This document shows, one piece after another, positions 1 to 7,058 of a stretch of 14,897 nt of DNA. Positions within the stretch are counted from its first letter, which is position 1. Every line of letters starts with the position of its first letter. The stretch is from Bacteroidaceae bacterium. Lineage in GTDB: Bacteria > Bacteroidota > Bacteroidia > Bacteroidales > Bacteroidaceae. Below the pieces are notes generated by a model. That model did not search any database, was not told where the DNA came from, and saw only the letters and a program-made list of their open reading frames with translations. Made by a program: the position numbers and the translations under genes. Location of the stretch: positions 1-14,897 of the forward strand of contig CAAGHW010000006.1 of assembly GCA_900769765.1 (NCBI GenBank), written 5' to 3'.

Positions 1-40
1 ACGCGTGACTATTCACAGCAAAATTCGTCGATAGCGTTGC

Positions 41-95
41 TATTGTCCCCCTGTCTTAGGGGGACGAGGCGGAACGCCGGAGGGGGTCATGTAGG
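41..95. repeat. 55-bp palindromic repeat unit, copy 1
   Basis: This unit is identical over 55 bases to 622-676. It begins with a perfect 8-bp inverted repeat, GTCCCCCT and AGGGGGAC around the loop GTCTT, followed by a GGCG/CGCC mini-stem and a second G-run (AGGGGG) that could pair alternatively with the first C-run. It resembles a REP-type or miniature non-coding element. After the shared unit, copy 1 continues into a GGGGCGGG...CCCGCCC palindrome, unlike copy 2. No transposase or target-site duplication was recognised. Confidence 0.8.
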
Positions 96-171
96 GGCGG
101 GGTCTGCCCGCCCGATGGATATTGTGTGTTGTTGCGGCAGTAAAATGATTTTACAAATGTTTTGTATTGTC

Positions 172-213
172 GTAGGGGTGCAGACCGGTGTGTCTGCCCA
201 TACACTCTCGTTA
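172..213. repeat. Second repeat block with bulged palindrome
   Basis: GGGTGCAGAC at 176-185 can pair with GTCTGCCC at 192-199, leaving one bulged T. The block is similar to the tail of the second 55-bp copy (672-707, ending in CATACATTCTCG) and more distantly to 91-113. It looks like a mobile-type palindromic block found with or without the 55-bp unit. Function unknown. Confidence 0.6.
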
Positions 214-298
214 AACGTTAACCGTTCTCTTTACCCTTAACACTTTGGATTTGCGTTCTATATTTGTAAAGTCATTGGCTCGTTTTGCTTTTCGCCAC

Positions 299-345
299 CC
301 GCGTGGCATAAACTTCGTCTATGCTACACGCGACCTATGGCTGCA
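299..345. repeat. Imperfect palindromic repeat, copy A
   Basis: GCGTGGCATA at 301-310 pairs imperfectly with TATGCTACACGC at 320-331. The unit, with its trailing CGACCTATGGCTGC, is a diverged copy of 748-795, where the trailer is TGACCTATCGCTGC. Both copies keep the CGCG-flanked dyad although the loop sequences differ, which suggests the fold rather than the sequence is retained. Confidence 0.5.
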
Positions 346-386
346 AAACTCACCGATAACAAAACTTTGTTTTGTCATTCTATCTT

Positions 387-409
387 AACTTTTTGTCGCG
401 CAAAAAGTT
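387..409. repeat. Perfect 9-bp inverted repeat
   Basis: AACTTTTTG (387-395) and CAAAAAGTT (401-409) are exact reverse complements around the 5-nt loop TCGCG. A second small dyad, ACAAAAC/GTTTTGT, lies just before it at 359-375. These are hairpin-forming intergenic sequences with no adjoining gene end, so a terminator role for a visible gene is not supported. Confidence 0.55.
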
Positions 410-466
410 ACAAAAACGCCCGTCACAGCAAAAATAGTCGTTTGTTCCTTTTGCTCGTGCCTCCCA

Positions 467-487
467 TTGACAACACTCGCTGTTCGC
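467..487. repeat. 21-bp direct repeat, first copy
   Basis: This 21-base stretch (starting TTGACAACACTCG) recurs exactly at 725-745 in the same orientation. Together with the other units it shows that the gene-free region is built by reuse of a few blocks. Two copies with unlike flanks do not make a CRISPR array. Confidence 0.65.
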
Positions 488-621
488 ATCCCGCAGGGCA
501 CGACTAACACCGTGCTTCCTGCGACTAACTGCTGCTCGTGCTGTCGATTTGCAAGCAAATTCGCTCGTTGCTCAACACCATGCCGGTTTTGTTTTGAAAA
601 TTACACTTGTTCGCGTTCATA

Positions 622-676
622 TATTGTCCCCCTGTCTTAGGGGGACGAGGCGGAACGCCGGAGGGGGTCATGTAGG
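622..676. repeat. 55-bp palindromic repeat unit, copy 2
   Basis: Same orientation and sequence as 41-95, with the same GTCCCCCT/AGGGGGAC hairpin. Downstream it continues into a GTAGGTGCAGACC...TGCCCATACA tail that closely resembles 172-213, so the tail seems to be a second, separable block of a composite repeat family. Confidence 0.8.
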
Positions 677-724
677 TGCAGACCGTATTCCTGCCCATAC
701 ATTCTCGCTCCTCGTTAATCGTCG

Positions 725-745
725 TTGACAACACTCGCTGTTCGC
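725..745. repeat. 21-bp direct repeat, second copy
   Basis: Exact second copy of 467-487. It lies directly before the 748-795 palindrome. Confidence 0.65.
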
Positions 746-747
746 GA

Positions 748-795
748 CCCACGCGGTGAAAACTACGCCTGCACTACGCGTGACCTATCGCTGCT
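748..795. repeat. Imperfect palindromic repeat, copy B
   Basis: CACGCG at 750-755 pairs with CGCGTG at 777-782, and GTG at 756-758 pairs with CAC at 772-774, leaving a TA bulge. It is a diverged relative of 299-345. It begins about 40 nt beyond the stop codon of the minus-strand operon, so it might protect or define the 3' end of that transcript. No U-run follows on the minus strand, so it is not a classical intrinsic terminator. Confidence 0.45.
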
Positions 796-822
796 CGTGT
801 TGTCGAAACTTCGTTTTAATCG

Positions 823-1698
823 TTATTTCCTAAAGAACTGTTCTATCTGGAACAACTGAACATTCTTCATTATTACCTTATGATTCTTGTCGAGCAGATA
901 AAGAACCGGCAAGCCGGGAATGTCGTACAACATTTCACCGAATATCATCTGCGTGTCGTCACAGGCATCAATCCATTTATCGGGTGCCGGAGTCTGCTCC
1001 CATGCTTCAGTCTTGCCCTCTACGCACACCGACAGCACCGTAAGAGCCTCATCAGCAATACATTTGTTGAGAAAATGGTTCGCCATAAGCTCTTTTTTGA
1101 CATCGGTACATACATCGCACTCAGGGTCGCCCATAAACAGCAATATGTATTTGCCTTTCGTCTTCAAGAGTTCTCCTCGCTTACCGTCGCGCTGCAGATA
1201 GGTAAAATTTGCTGCTTTTGAGCCAATGCGGTTTTTCTTTGCCATAGAGAGGTTGAACTTTGCATTTTCATACTCTCTCTCGGCAATACCTTTCTGGGCT
1301 ATGATTTTTTCAAGGAACAGAATATACAGTTCGTCATCATAGAGCGACGACGACGGGTCGGAAAGATATTTTACCGCAAGCCCCATAAAATACTGCAACA
1401 TATGATTGTTTGCAACCACCTTTGATGTAAAGGATTCAAAAGCTGCATCCTTTGCTGTTGCATCGGATACTATGCCTATAAAATTGACAAAACCGTGTTC
1501 CGAAATATCCTTATTGCCGATAAGGGCATTGTTACGGAAATCATATCTGTCCCAATAATGTTCTCCAAGATAATTTGCACGAGCCTTTTCACTCTTAAGC
1601 GTTGCCGGCACATCGGGATAAGGAAATGTCTTCTGCGCCAACAGAGAGAATGGCAACAAAAGCAATATTACGATGACGAGATTTCTCATATTTTTCAT
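823..1698 (-). CDS. Exported DUF5106 / thioredoxin-fold protein
   Basis: Predicted 291-residue exported protein. Residues 1-22 (MKNMRN then a leucine-rich core ending LLA before Gln) form a type I signal peptide with no lipobox. The N-terminal half (about 25-165, with HYWDRYDF and a conserved helical region) matches the DUF5106 domain that precedes thioredoxin folds in Bacteroidetes. The C-terminal half is thioredoxin-like: LLFMGDPECDVC carries a CxxC pair at C194 and C197, and GLPVLYLLD supplies the usual cis-proline loop. A periplasmic thiol-disulfide role follows from the fold; the partner is unknown. I chose the ATG at 1698-1696 over an in-frame TTG at 1710 because it gives a normal signal peptide; a further ATG lies three codons downstream. 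It is the last gene of the cluster, about 22 nt after cstA. Confidence 0.85.
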   Translation of the reverse strand: MKNMRNLVIVILLLLPFSLLAQKTFPYPDVPATLKSEKARANYLGEHYWDRYDFRNNALIGNKDISEHGFVNFIGIVSDATAKDAAFESFTSKVVANNHMLQYFMGLAVKYLSDPSSSLYDDELYILFLEKIIAQKGIAEREYENAKFNLSMAKKNRIGSKAANFTYLQRDGKRGELLKTKGKYILLFMGDPECDVCTDVKKELMANHFLNKCIADEALTVLSVCVEGKTEAWEQTPAPDKWIDACDDTQMIFGEMLYDIPGLPVLYLLDKNHKVIMKNVQLFQIEQFFRK

Positions 1699-1720
1699 AG
1701 TACGCAACAATTACATTTGA

Positions 1721-3178
1721 CTACGATTGTCTTGCCTTAAGAAACACTGCTACCGACACGGCTATCGTCAGCACACCTCCAAGGATATATGCCAGCGCAT
1801 GGTTCTGCATGCCGAACATCATGGGAGATACGAAGATATACGACGAGCATACATAGGTCATTATCAACGCCGGCACAGCACCGATAAGAAGCGGTTTCTT
1901 TATTCGGAAAAGATATACGGTGATGCACCACAATGTAAGCACAGCCAATGTCTGATTACACCATGCAAAATAGCTCCAGATTGTCTGGAACGGCAAAGCA
2001 AAAATTATGACCAATGCCACGGCGAACAACGGCAACGATACAAGCACACGTTTCAAAAGGCTCTTTTGAGAGATTCCGAACATGTCGGAAACGATGAGCC
2101 TTGCACAGCGGAATGCCGTGTCGCCCGACGTCACGGCACAACCGATAACACCCACAAGCACACAAGCTGCAACAACAGGGCCAAGAGTGGTTTCGGTTAT
2201 CACATCGACCATCTTTGCTGCACTGCCGCCATATTCGGCAATGGCTGTGTTAAGCCCTTCTACTCCACCCCAGAACGCCATACCTATAGCAGCCCAAACC
2301 AGAGCCACGATGCTCTCGGAAATCATGGCACCGTAGAAGATGCTGCGTGCCTGCTTCTCGGATGTCATGCATCGCGCCATCATGGGCGACTGTGTGGCAT
2401 GGAATCCCGACAATGCGCCACAGGCGATGGTGGTAAAGAGCATGGGTACGATAGGGAATTTATGCGGTTCGGCTATCTGGTTGTTCAATGATGTGAGCTC
2501 GGGGATTGTATAGACATTGCTCTTTGTAAACAGAATAAAAAGTATGCTGAACGCCATCACAATCAATGCAACACCGAATATGGGATAAAAACGGCCTATA
2601 ATCTTGTCTATCGGCAACAGGGTTGCAAGAATGTAATACACAAGTATCACCATAAGCACCGCGAAGAGTTCCCATGTGGTGGTATCGAAAGCGACAACCT
2701 CGAGAGCTGGCAATGAAATGTTCGACGCAATGATGACTGCAGGTTGCGACATGAACACGGCACCTACAAGCACCATAAGGAACACCGTGAATATTCGCAT
2801 GAACAGTCTTGTGCCGTTGCCCAGATATTTGCCGATGATTTCGGGCAGGCTCAAGCCGTTGTTCTTCAAAGATATCACGCCGGCTACAAAGTCGTGCATT
2901 GCACCCATGAATATTCCGCCGAGAGTTATCCAAAGAAAGGCTACAGGGCCGTATGCAGCACCAAGCAAGGCACCGAAGATGGGGCCAAGACCGGCGATGT
3001 TGAGCAATTGGATAAGAAAGACCTTCCAACGTGGCATAGGGAGGTAATCGACTCCGTCGTACATTGTCTGTGAGGGCACCGGGTTTGCAGGATTTATCTC
3101 ACAGGTTTTCTCAAGATATTTGCCGTATGTAAAGTATGAAACGACAAGTGCCGCAAGGCAAATCAAAAATGTTATCAT
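1721..3178 (-). CDS. cstA: CstA-family carbon starvation transporter
   Basis: A 485-residue polytopic inner-membrane protein of the CstA family, linked in other bacteria to uptake of peptides or pyruvate when carbon is scarce. Family signatures are DGVDYLPMPRWKVF (41-54), the glycine-rich NIAGLGPIFGALLGAAYGP (60-78), GAMHDFVAG (92-100), SGFHATQSPMMAR (257-269) and TSGDTAFRCARLI (350-362). A dozen or so hydrophobic segments can be counted. It is clearly shorter than the E. coli protein (about 700 residues) but ends in normal membrane segments, so it looks like a compact family form rather than a truncation. The substrate cannot be read from sequence. The ATG is preceded by AGGA close to the start, one of the few Shine-Dalgarno-like signals here, and lies 8 nt after the recQ stop, suggesting co-transcription. 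Confidence 0.92.
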   Translation of the reverse strand: MITFLICLAALVVSYFTYGKYLEKTCEINPANPVPSQTMYDGVDYLPMPRWKVFLIQLLNIAGLGPIFGALLGAAYGPVAFLWITLGGIFMGAMHDFVAGVISLKNNGLSLPEIIGKYLGNGTRLFMRIFTVFLMVLVGAVFMSQPAVIIASNISLPALEVVAFDTTTWELFAVLMVILVYYILATLLPIDKIIGRFYPIFGVALIVMAFSILFILFTKSNVYTIPELTSLNNQIAEPHKFPIVPMLFTTIACGALSGFHATQSPMMARCMTSEKQARSIFYGAMISESIVALVWAAIGMAFWGGVEGLNTAIAEYGGSAAKMVDVITETTLGPVVAACVLVGVIGCAVTSGDTAFRCARLIVSDMFGISQKSLLKRVLVSLPLFAVALVIIFALPFQTIWSYFAWCNQTLAVLTLWCITVYLFRIKKPLLIGAVPALIMTYVCSSYIFVSPMMFGMQNHALAYILGGVLTIAVSVAVFLKARQS

Positions 3179-3186
3179 AGTTTCCT

Positions 3187-5079
3187 TTATTTTTTCAGTT
3201 CAATGTTTTCACCTTTCACCGTTATCATCTCTTCGTCACAAAGCTCGCGCAGGAGACGGCTCATGACCTCGCGAGGCAAGGCAAGCGTATCGAGCTCCGC
3301 AACATTGTGCGATGCGCCGTCGGAAAGCAGGGCAAGCAAGGCTTCGCGTCCGACAGGCATTGCCGTAGGTTCCGAACCGCGTCTTGAGAGACACACATCG
3401 CAACGTCCGCAATTGTCGGCACGTTTCTCGCCGAAGTAGGCAAGCAACGATGCGCTGCGACAAGTCCTGTCGTTTGTGGCATAATGTATCATGGCATTCA
3501 AACGCTCGCCGAACATAGCCCTGCGCTCGTCATACACCTCACGTTCAAAACGGAGTTCGCTACCAAGCACACGATGACGGGTGAATGTTATTATGGGACA
3601 TTTTTTTGAAGGTGCGTATGATACAAGGCTTTTATTATTGAGCGACACAAGTATCTCGTACATACGGTGACGCGACAGGTTCGTTATACGCGACAAGTAG
3701 CGTTCGTCGATAAAGGCATAGTCGGTAAAAAGACCGCTGTAATTACGCAAAAGGGCGTTTACAAGCAGTTCGTAATCGGCAGGCAAGCCACGGAAATGAT
3801 ACAAGGCTTCCTTTTCGACAATGAAACGCACGCGCGAGGCATATTCCATCTCCTCGACATATTCAAGATAGCCCATTCGGGTTAGCAGACGCAACGCGCT
3901 GTCGGTCTGATGCATAGGGCGATGGTATTTTTTGCAGAAGTCGGAAAGCGAGAACTCGAAGGTACAGTTCAGGCCGTCACCGAGAGCCATACTGTAGTAG
4001 TAACACACCTCGTCATATATCTCGCGTATGAAATCCTGCGGAGGATAGTTGTCGTTCAGGCGACGCGCCACAACCTGTTTGTCGTGACTGCCAAAGAGAG
4101 CTACCGCATACGACAGGTTTCCGTCGCGTCCGGCACGCCCTGCCTCCTGGAAATAGGCTTCGATGGAACTTGGCAGATCGACATGCACCACAAGACGCAC
4201 ATCGGGTTTGTCGATACCCATACCGAAAGCATTGGTAGACACCATGACACGTGCCTTGTCGCTCTTCCATGCCTCCTCGCGGCGGTCTTTCTCTTCGGGA
4301 GCAAGCCCTGCATGATAGAATTCGGCAGTAATTCCCTGCGACACAAGGAATTCACACACCTCTTTTGTCTTTTGACGGTTCTGGGTATATACTATTGCCG
4401 AGCCTTGTACCTTACCAAGTATATGCAACAGCTCTTTTGCCTTGTTATCGGTCTTACGCACCACATATACAAGGTTCTTGCGCTCGAAGCTCATGCTGTA
4501 GCAGTTCTCCTCGGCAAAGCCGAGTTGATGCTGTATGTCCTTCACCACCTCGGGTGTTGCCGTTGCAGTAAGGGCAAGCACAGGAACACCCGGGAACAGG
4601 CTGCGCAACTCGCCTATGCGACGGTAGGCAGGACGGAAATCGTGCCCCCACTGCGAGATACAGTGAGCCTCATCGACGGTGATGAACTGCACGTTCACTC
4701 TCTTTATCTTTGTAAGGAAGAGCTCCGATGACAAGCGTTCGGGAGATATATAAAGAAATTTGTAATCGCCGAAGATACAGTTCTCGAGAGCCTTGATGAC
4801 ATCGGCATTCTTCATGCCCGAATATATGGCAGCAGCCTTTACGCCACGACAGCGCAAGTTCGCCACCTGGTCTTTCATAAGAGCTATAAGCGGTGTCACG
4901 ACAATACACAACCCCTCTGCCGCAAGAGCAGGAACCTGAAAGGTTATACTCTTACCGCCACCGGTAGGCATGAGACCGAGCGTATCGCGCCCTGCCCCTA
5001 TGCTCTCGATTATTTCGCGTTGTATACCACGAAAATCATCGTACCCCCAATACTGTTTAAGGACTTCGCTGTACCTCAC
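3187..5079 (-). CDS. recQ: RecQ-family ATP-dependent DNA helicase
   Basis: A 630-residue superfamily 2 3'-5' DNA helicase acting in recombination and fork repair. Visible motifs: FRGIQ (16-20), Walker A TGGGKS (39-44), the DEAH box (136-139) within DEAHCISQWGHDFRP, TATAT (171-175), and motif VI QEAGRAGRDG (311-320). A zinc-type cluster is formed by C540, C557, C560 and C563, the same Cys spacing as in E. coli RecQ but about 160 residues further on, after a winged-helix-like segment (about 375-410). The last 65 residues do not resemble a standard HRDC domain. The start is GTG, one base after the recJ stop (TAA-A-GTG). No good upstream alternative exists, and the residues right after it match the family start, so translational coupling to recJ is likely. 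Confidence 0.93.
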   Translation of the reverse strand: MRYSEVLKQYWGYDDFRGIQREIIESIGAGRDTLGLMPTGGGKSITFQVPALAAEGLCIVVTPLIALMKDQVANLRCRGVKAAAIYSGMKNADVIKALENCIFGDYKFLYISPERLSSELFLTKIKRVNVQFITVDEAHCISQWGHDFRPAYRRIGELRSLFPGVPVLALTATATPEVVKDIQHQLGFAEENCYSMSFERKNLVYVVRKTDNKAKELLHILGKVQGSAIVYTQNRQKTKEVCEFLVSQGITAEFYHAGLAPEEKDRREEAWKSDKARVMVSTNAFGMGIDKPDVRLVVHVDLPSSIEAYFQEAGRAGRDGNLSYAVALFGSHDKQVVARRLNDNYPPQDFIREIYDEVCYYYSMALGDGLNCTFEFSLSDFCKKYHRPMHQTDSALRLLTRMGYLEYVEEMEYASRVRFIVEKEALYHFRGLPADYELLVNALLRNYSGLFTDYAFIDERYLSRITNLSRHRMYEILVSLNNKSLVSYAPSKKCPIITFTRHRVLGSELRFEREVYDERRAMFGERLNAMIHYATNDRTCRSASLLAYFGEKRADNCGRCDVCLSRRGSEPTAMPVGREALLALLSDGASHNVAELDTLALPREVMSRLLRELCDEEMITVKGENIELKK

Positions 5080-5080
5080 T

Positions 5081-6805
5081 TTATCGGGTCAGTTTTGTGT
5101 GAATGCTCTCTATCTGCAATTGGACTTCACCATGCTTGTAGGCGTTCTCCTCAAGGGTGTAGCAGATGTCGAATGACTGTTTGGACTTTATATATTTTGC
5201 CTGACGGCTCTGACCGAAAGCTATGCCGTTGAAAACCTTGTTCGACAGATTGTCGACAAGTTCCAATTTTATATGTTCCTGACGACGACCTACAACCTTG
5301 CTTGTTCCGTAGTCGCACACGTTATGTGTACAGAACACCGGCTTGGGGTTATGAGGACCGTGAGGAGAGAACTTCTTAAGGTCGTTGAAGAATTTACGGG
5401 TTATCTGATGGAAACCTATCTCTGCATCAATATCAATGACCGGAGCAGTCTGCTCGGGAAGGATATTCTGCGACACGAACTCTTCGAAACGTGCTGCAAA
5501 GGCTTCGATATTCTCGACCTTCAACGAGAATCCCGCCGCGTATGTGTGACCACCGAAATTGTCGAGCAGGTCGCGGCAGCTCTCCATAGCCTTGTAGAGG
5601 TCGAACCCTGTAACCGAACGTGCAGAGCCTGTCGCCACATCGCCTGTACAGGTAATGACAACCGCCGGACGATGATACACTTCGGTCAAACGCGAAGCAA
5701 CGATACCTATCACACCACGATGCCAATCGGGGTTGAAGATGACAATGGCACGTTGCTCATCGAAGCTTTCAAGGCCTGCAACGATATTGTTTGCCTCTTC
5801 GGTCATGCTCTTGTCTATCTCCTTGCGTGCCTCGTTGAACTCGTTTATCTGATAGCTCATCTCGAGTGCTGCCTGCAAGTTGTTCTCAATGAGCAAATCG
5901 ACTGCCATCTTGCCTTGCTGTATGCGGCCTGAAGCATTGATGCGAGGACCTATCTTGAAGATTATGTCATTGATGGATATCTCCTTTTCCTGCAACCCGC
6001 AAACCGAAATGATAGCCTTTAGTCCCACACTCGGACTATGATTCAGCTGTTTTATGCCGTGGAAGGCAAGTATTCTGTTTTCACCGACAATGGGAACAAG
6101 GTCGGACGCAATGCTGACCGCCACAAGGTCGAGCAAAGGATATAGCTGGTCGGCAGGGATGCCGTTATCCATAGCAAATGCCTGCATGAACTTGAAGCCC
6201 ACTCCGCAACCCGAAAGATGCGGACAGGGATATGTGGAGTCGGTGCGCTTGGGATTAAGGATTGCAACCGCGCAAGGCAGTTCCTCGTCGGGAACGTGAT
6301 GGTCGCAGACAATAAAGTCGATACCCAATGACTTTGCGTATGCAATCTCTTCAATGGCCTTTATTCCGCAATCGAGCACAATAACCAGCTTGACATCAGT
6401 TGAATAGGCATAATCGACACCACGTTTGGATATTCCATAGCCATCTTCGTTGCGGTCGGGGATATAGTAGTCGATATTTGACGAGAACTGCTGCAGGAAC
6501 TTATATACCAATGCAACCGATGTCGTTCCGTCGACATCATAGTCGCCATAGACCAATATACGCTCTTTTTTGCCGAGAGCCTTATTGAGGCGTTGCACGG
6601 CAACATCCATATCCTTCATCAGGAACGGATTATGCAGCATACTCAACTTGGGACGGAAGAAGTTCTTTGCATCGGCAATTGTTGTTATGCCTCTTTTCAC
6701 AAGCAGACCGCACAGAACAGGACTGATATCCAGTTCTGCCGACAATGTATTGGCTAACACTGTCTGCTCATGCGTCAAAGGTTCATATTTCCACTTCTGC
6801 CCCAT
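5081..6805 (-). CDS. recJ: RecJ single-strand DNA exonuclease
   Basis: A 574-residue full-length RecJ, the 5'-3' single-strand-specific exonuclease used in recombination and mismatch or base excision repair. The DHH phosphoesterase core shows DYDVDG (88-93), LDCG (144-147), and DHH (168-170), which supply the Mn/Mg ligands. GPRINASGRI (286-295) follows, then a DHHA1 region with HRGVIGIVASR (362-372) and GGHTYAAG (418-425), and a C-terminal OB-like segment (about 495-570). The start ATG at 6805-6803 gives the expected N-terminus, which matches the family without extension; no Shine-Dalgarno sequence is seen. It is the first gene of the minus-strand cluster and is divergent from the large glycosidase gene, sharing the 6806-7058 upstream region. 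Confidence 0.95.
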   Translation of the reverse strand: MGQKWKYEPLTHEQTVLANTLSAELDISPVLCGLLVKRGITTIADAKNFFRPKLSMLHNPFLMKDMDVAVQRLNKALGKKERILVYGDYDVDGTTSVALVYKFLQQFSSNIDYYIPDRNEDGYGISKRGVDYAYSTDVKLVIVLDCGIKAIEEIAYAKSLGIDFIVCDHHVPDEELPCAVAILNPKRTDSTYPCPHLSGCGVGFKFMQAFAMDNGIPADQLYPLLDLVAVSIASDLVPIVGENRILAFHGIKQLNHSPSVGLKAIISVCGLQEKEISINDIIFKIGPRINASGRIQQGKMAVDLLIENNLQAALEMSYQINEFNEARKEIDKSMTEEANNIVAGLESFDEQRAIVIFNPDWHRGVIGIVASRLTEVYHRPAVVITCTGDVATGSARSVTGFDLYKAMESCRDLLDNFGGHTYAAGFSLKVENIEAFAARFEEFVSQNILPEQTAPVIDIDAEIGFHQITRKFFNDLKKFSPHGPHNPKPVFCTHNVCDYGTSKVVGRRQEHIKLELVDNLSNKVFNGIAFGQSRQAKYIKSKQSFDICYTLEENAYKHGEVQLQIESIHTKLTR

Positions 6806-6922
6806 CGTAAATTATCTTTGCTGTCAATTAACGTGTAAAGATAAGAGAAAAGAGCGAAAAAGCATCGCTTTTTATCAAAATAATTTCGATTTTGCACAAA
6901 AGTTGCCACAAACCGACAATTC

Positions 6923-6940
6923 ACAAACACATCAGTTTGT
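6923..6940. promoter_or_regulatory. Dyad overlapping the -33 box, possible operator
   Basis: ACAAAC (6923-6928) and GTTTGT (6935-6940) are exact reverse complements with a 6-nt spacer. The right arm contains the TTTG of the proposed -33 box, and the left arm belongs to a second copy of CACAAAC. A protein bound here would be placed to affect transcription of the glycosidase gene. This is a positional inference only; arms of 6 bp can arise by chance in AT-rich DNA. Confidence 0.3.
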
Positions 6941-6966
6941 CAATTTGACAATAATTCATATAATTG
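6936..6966 (+). promoter_or_regulatory. Bacteroidales-type promoter for glycosidase gene
   Basis: TTTG at 6936-6939 is followed after exactly 19 nt by TATAATTG at 6959-6966, one mismatch from the Bacteroides housekeeping consensus (-33 TTTG, -7 TAnnTTTG). It predicts a transcript start near 6972 and a leader of roughly 85 nt ahead of the ATG at 7059. The same spacing is seen before the second sialidase gene. Confidence 0.45.
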
Positions 6967-6976
6967 CAAAAGTTTT

Positions 6977-6995
6977 CATAACATGGAGTGTTATG
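6977..6995. promoter_or_regulatory. 7-bp palindrome in the early leader
   Basis: CATAACA (6977-6983) and TGTTATG (6989-6995) are perfect complements around TGGAG. The dyad begins only a few bases after the predicted transcript start, so it could be a 5' hairpin of the mRNA or a binding site for a dimeric regulator. No matching copy was found before the second sialidase gene. Confidence 0.35.
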
Positions 6996-7058
6996 GCCAA
7001 ACCACAACTCTCTTGACTGATAATTACAAGACTAATAACCATTTAAACAATAAAGAAA

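Larger units (their letters stand above)
1..822. other. Gene-free, repeat-rich intergenic region
   Basis: No open frame here has a recognisable domain, signal peptide or plausible upstream signal. The small frames that exist (37-240 on plus, 525-752 on minus) run straight through the repeat units and are best read as chance. The stretch is built from short palindromes and repeated pieces listed separately: a 55-bp unit twice, a bulged palindrome near 175-199, imperfect CGCG-flanked palindromes near 300 and 750, a 21-bp direct repeat (467-487 and 725-745), and a near-identical 17-nt pair (531-547 and 790-806, one mismatch by my count). It lies downstream of the minus-strand operon. No clear U-tract terminator for that operon was found, although the 750-782 palindrome could act as a 3' end structure. 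Confidence 0.75.
6806..7058. other. Divergent intergenic regulatory region
   Basis: This 253-nt AT-rich gap separates recJ (minus) from the glycosidase gene (plus). Towards the plus strand it holds a good Bacteroidales-type promoter candidate, two dyads and a direct CACAAAC repeat (6907-6913 and 6922-6928, 15 nt apart). Towards recJ I found only weak matches to the promoter consensus (CAAAATAA at 6876-6883 read in reverse), so the recJ promoter is not assigned. No open frame of note was seen. Confidence 0.6.

Noticed and set aside
37..240. 67-codon frame in the upstream repeats
   Set aside because: Runs through the 55-bp repeat and palindromes; composition follows the repeats, and no RBS or homologous feature is seen. 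The same applies to 525-752 on minus.
467..745. Possible CRISPR array from the repeated 21-bp unit
   Set aside because: Only two copies about 240 nt apart, with no regular spacers and no cas genes.
1699..1710. TTG start for the DUF5106/thioredoxin-like gene
   Set aside because: It would only add four residues ahead of a normal MKN... signal peptide; ATG at 1698 is simpler.
1727..2491. 254-codon open frame on plus, antisense to cstA
   Set aside because: Its translation is rich in His, Cys and Arg with no domain, and it lies fully opposite a strongly supported membrane protein gene; it is a shadow frame.
3910..4731. 273-codon open frame on plus, antisense to recQ
   Set aside because: Opposite the conserved helicase motifs of recQ, with no recognisable domain or translation leader.
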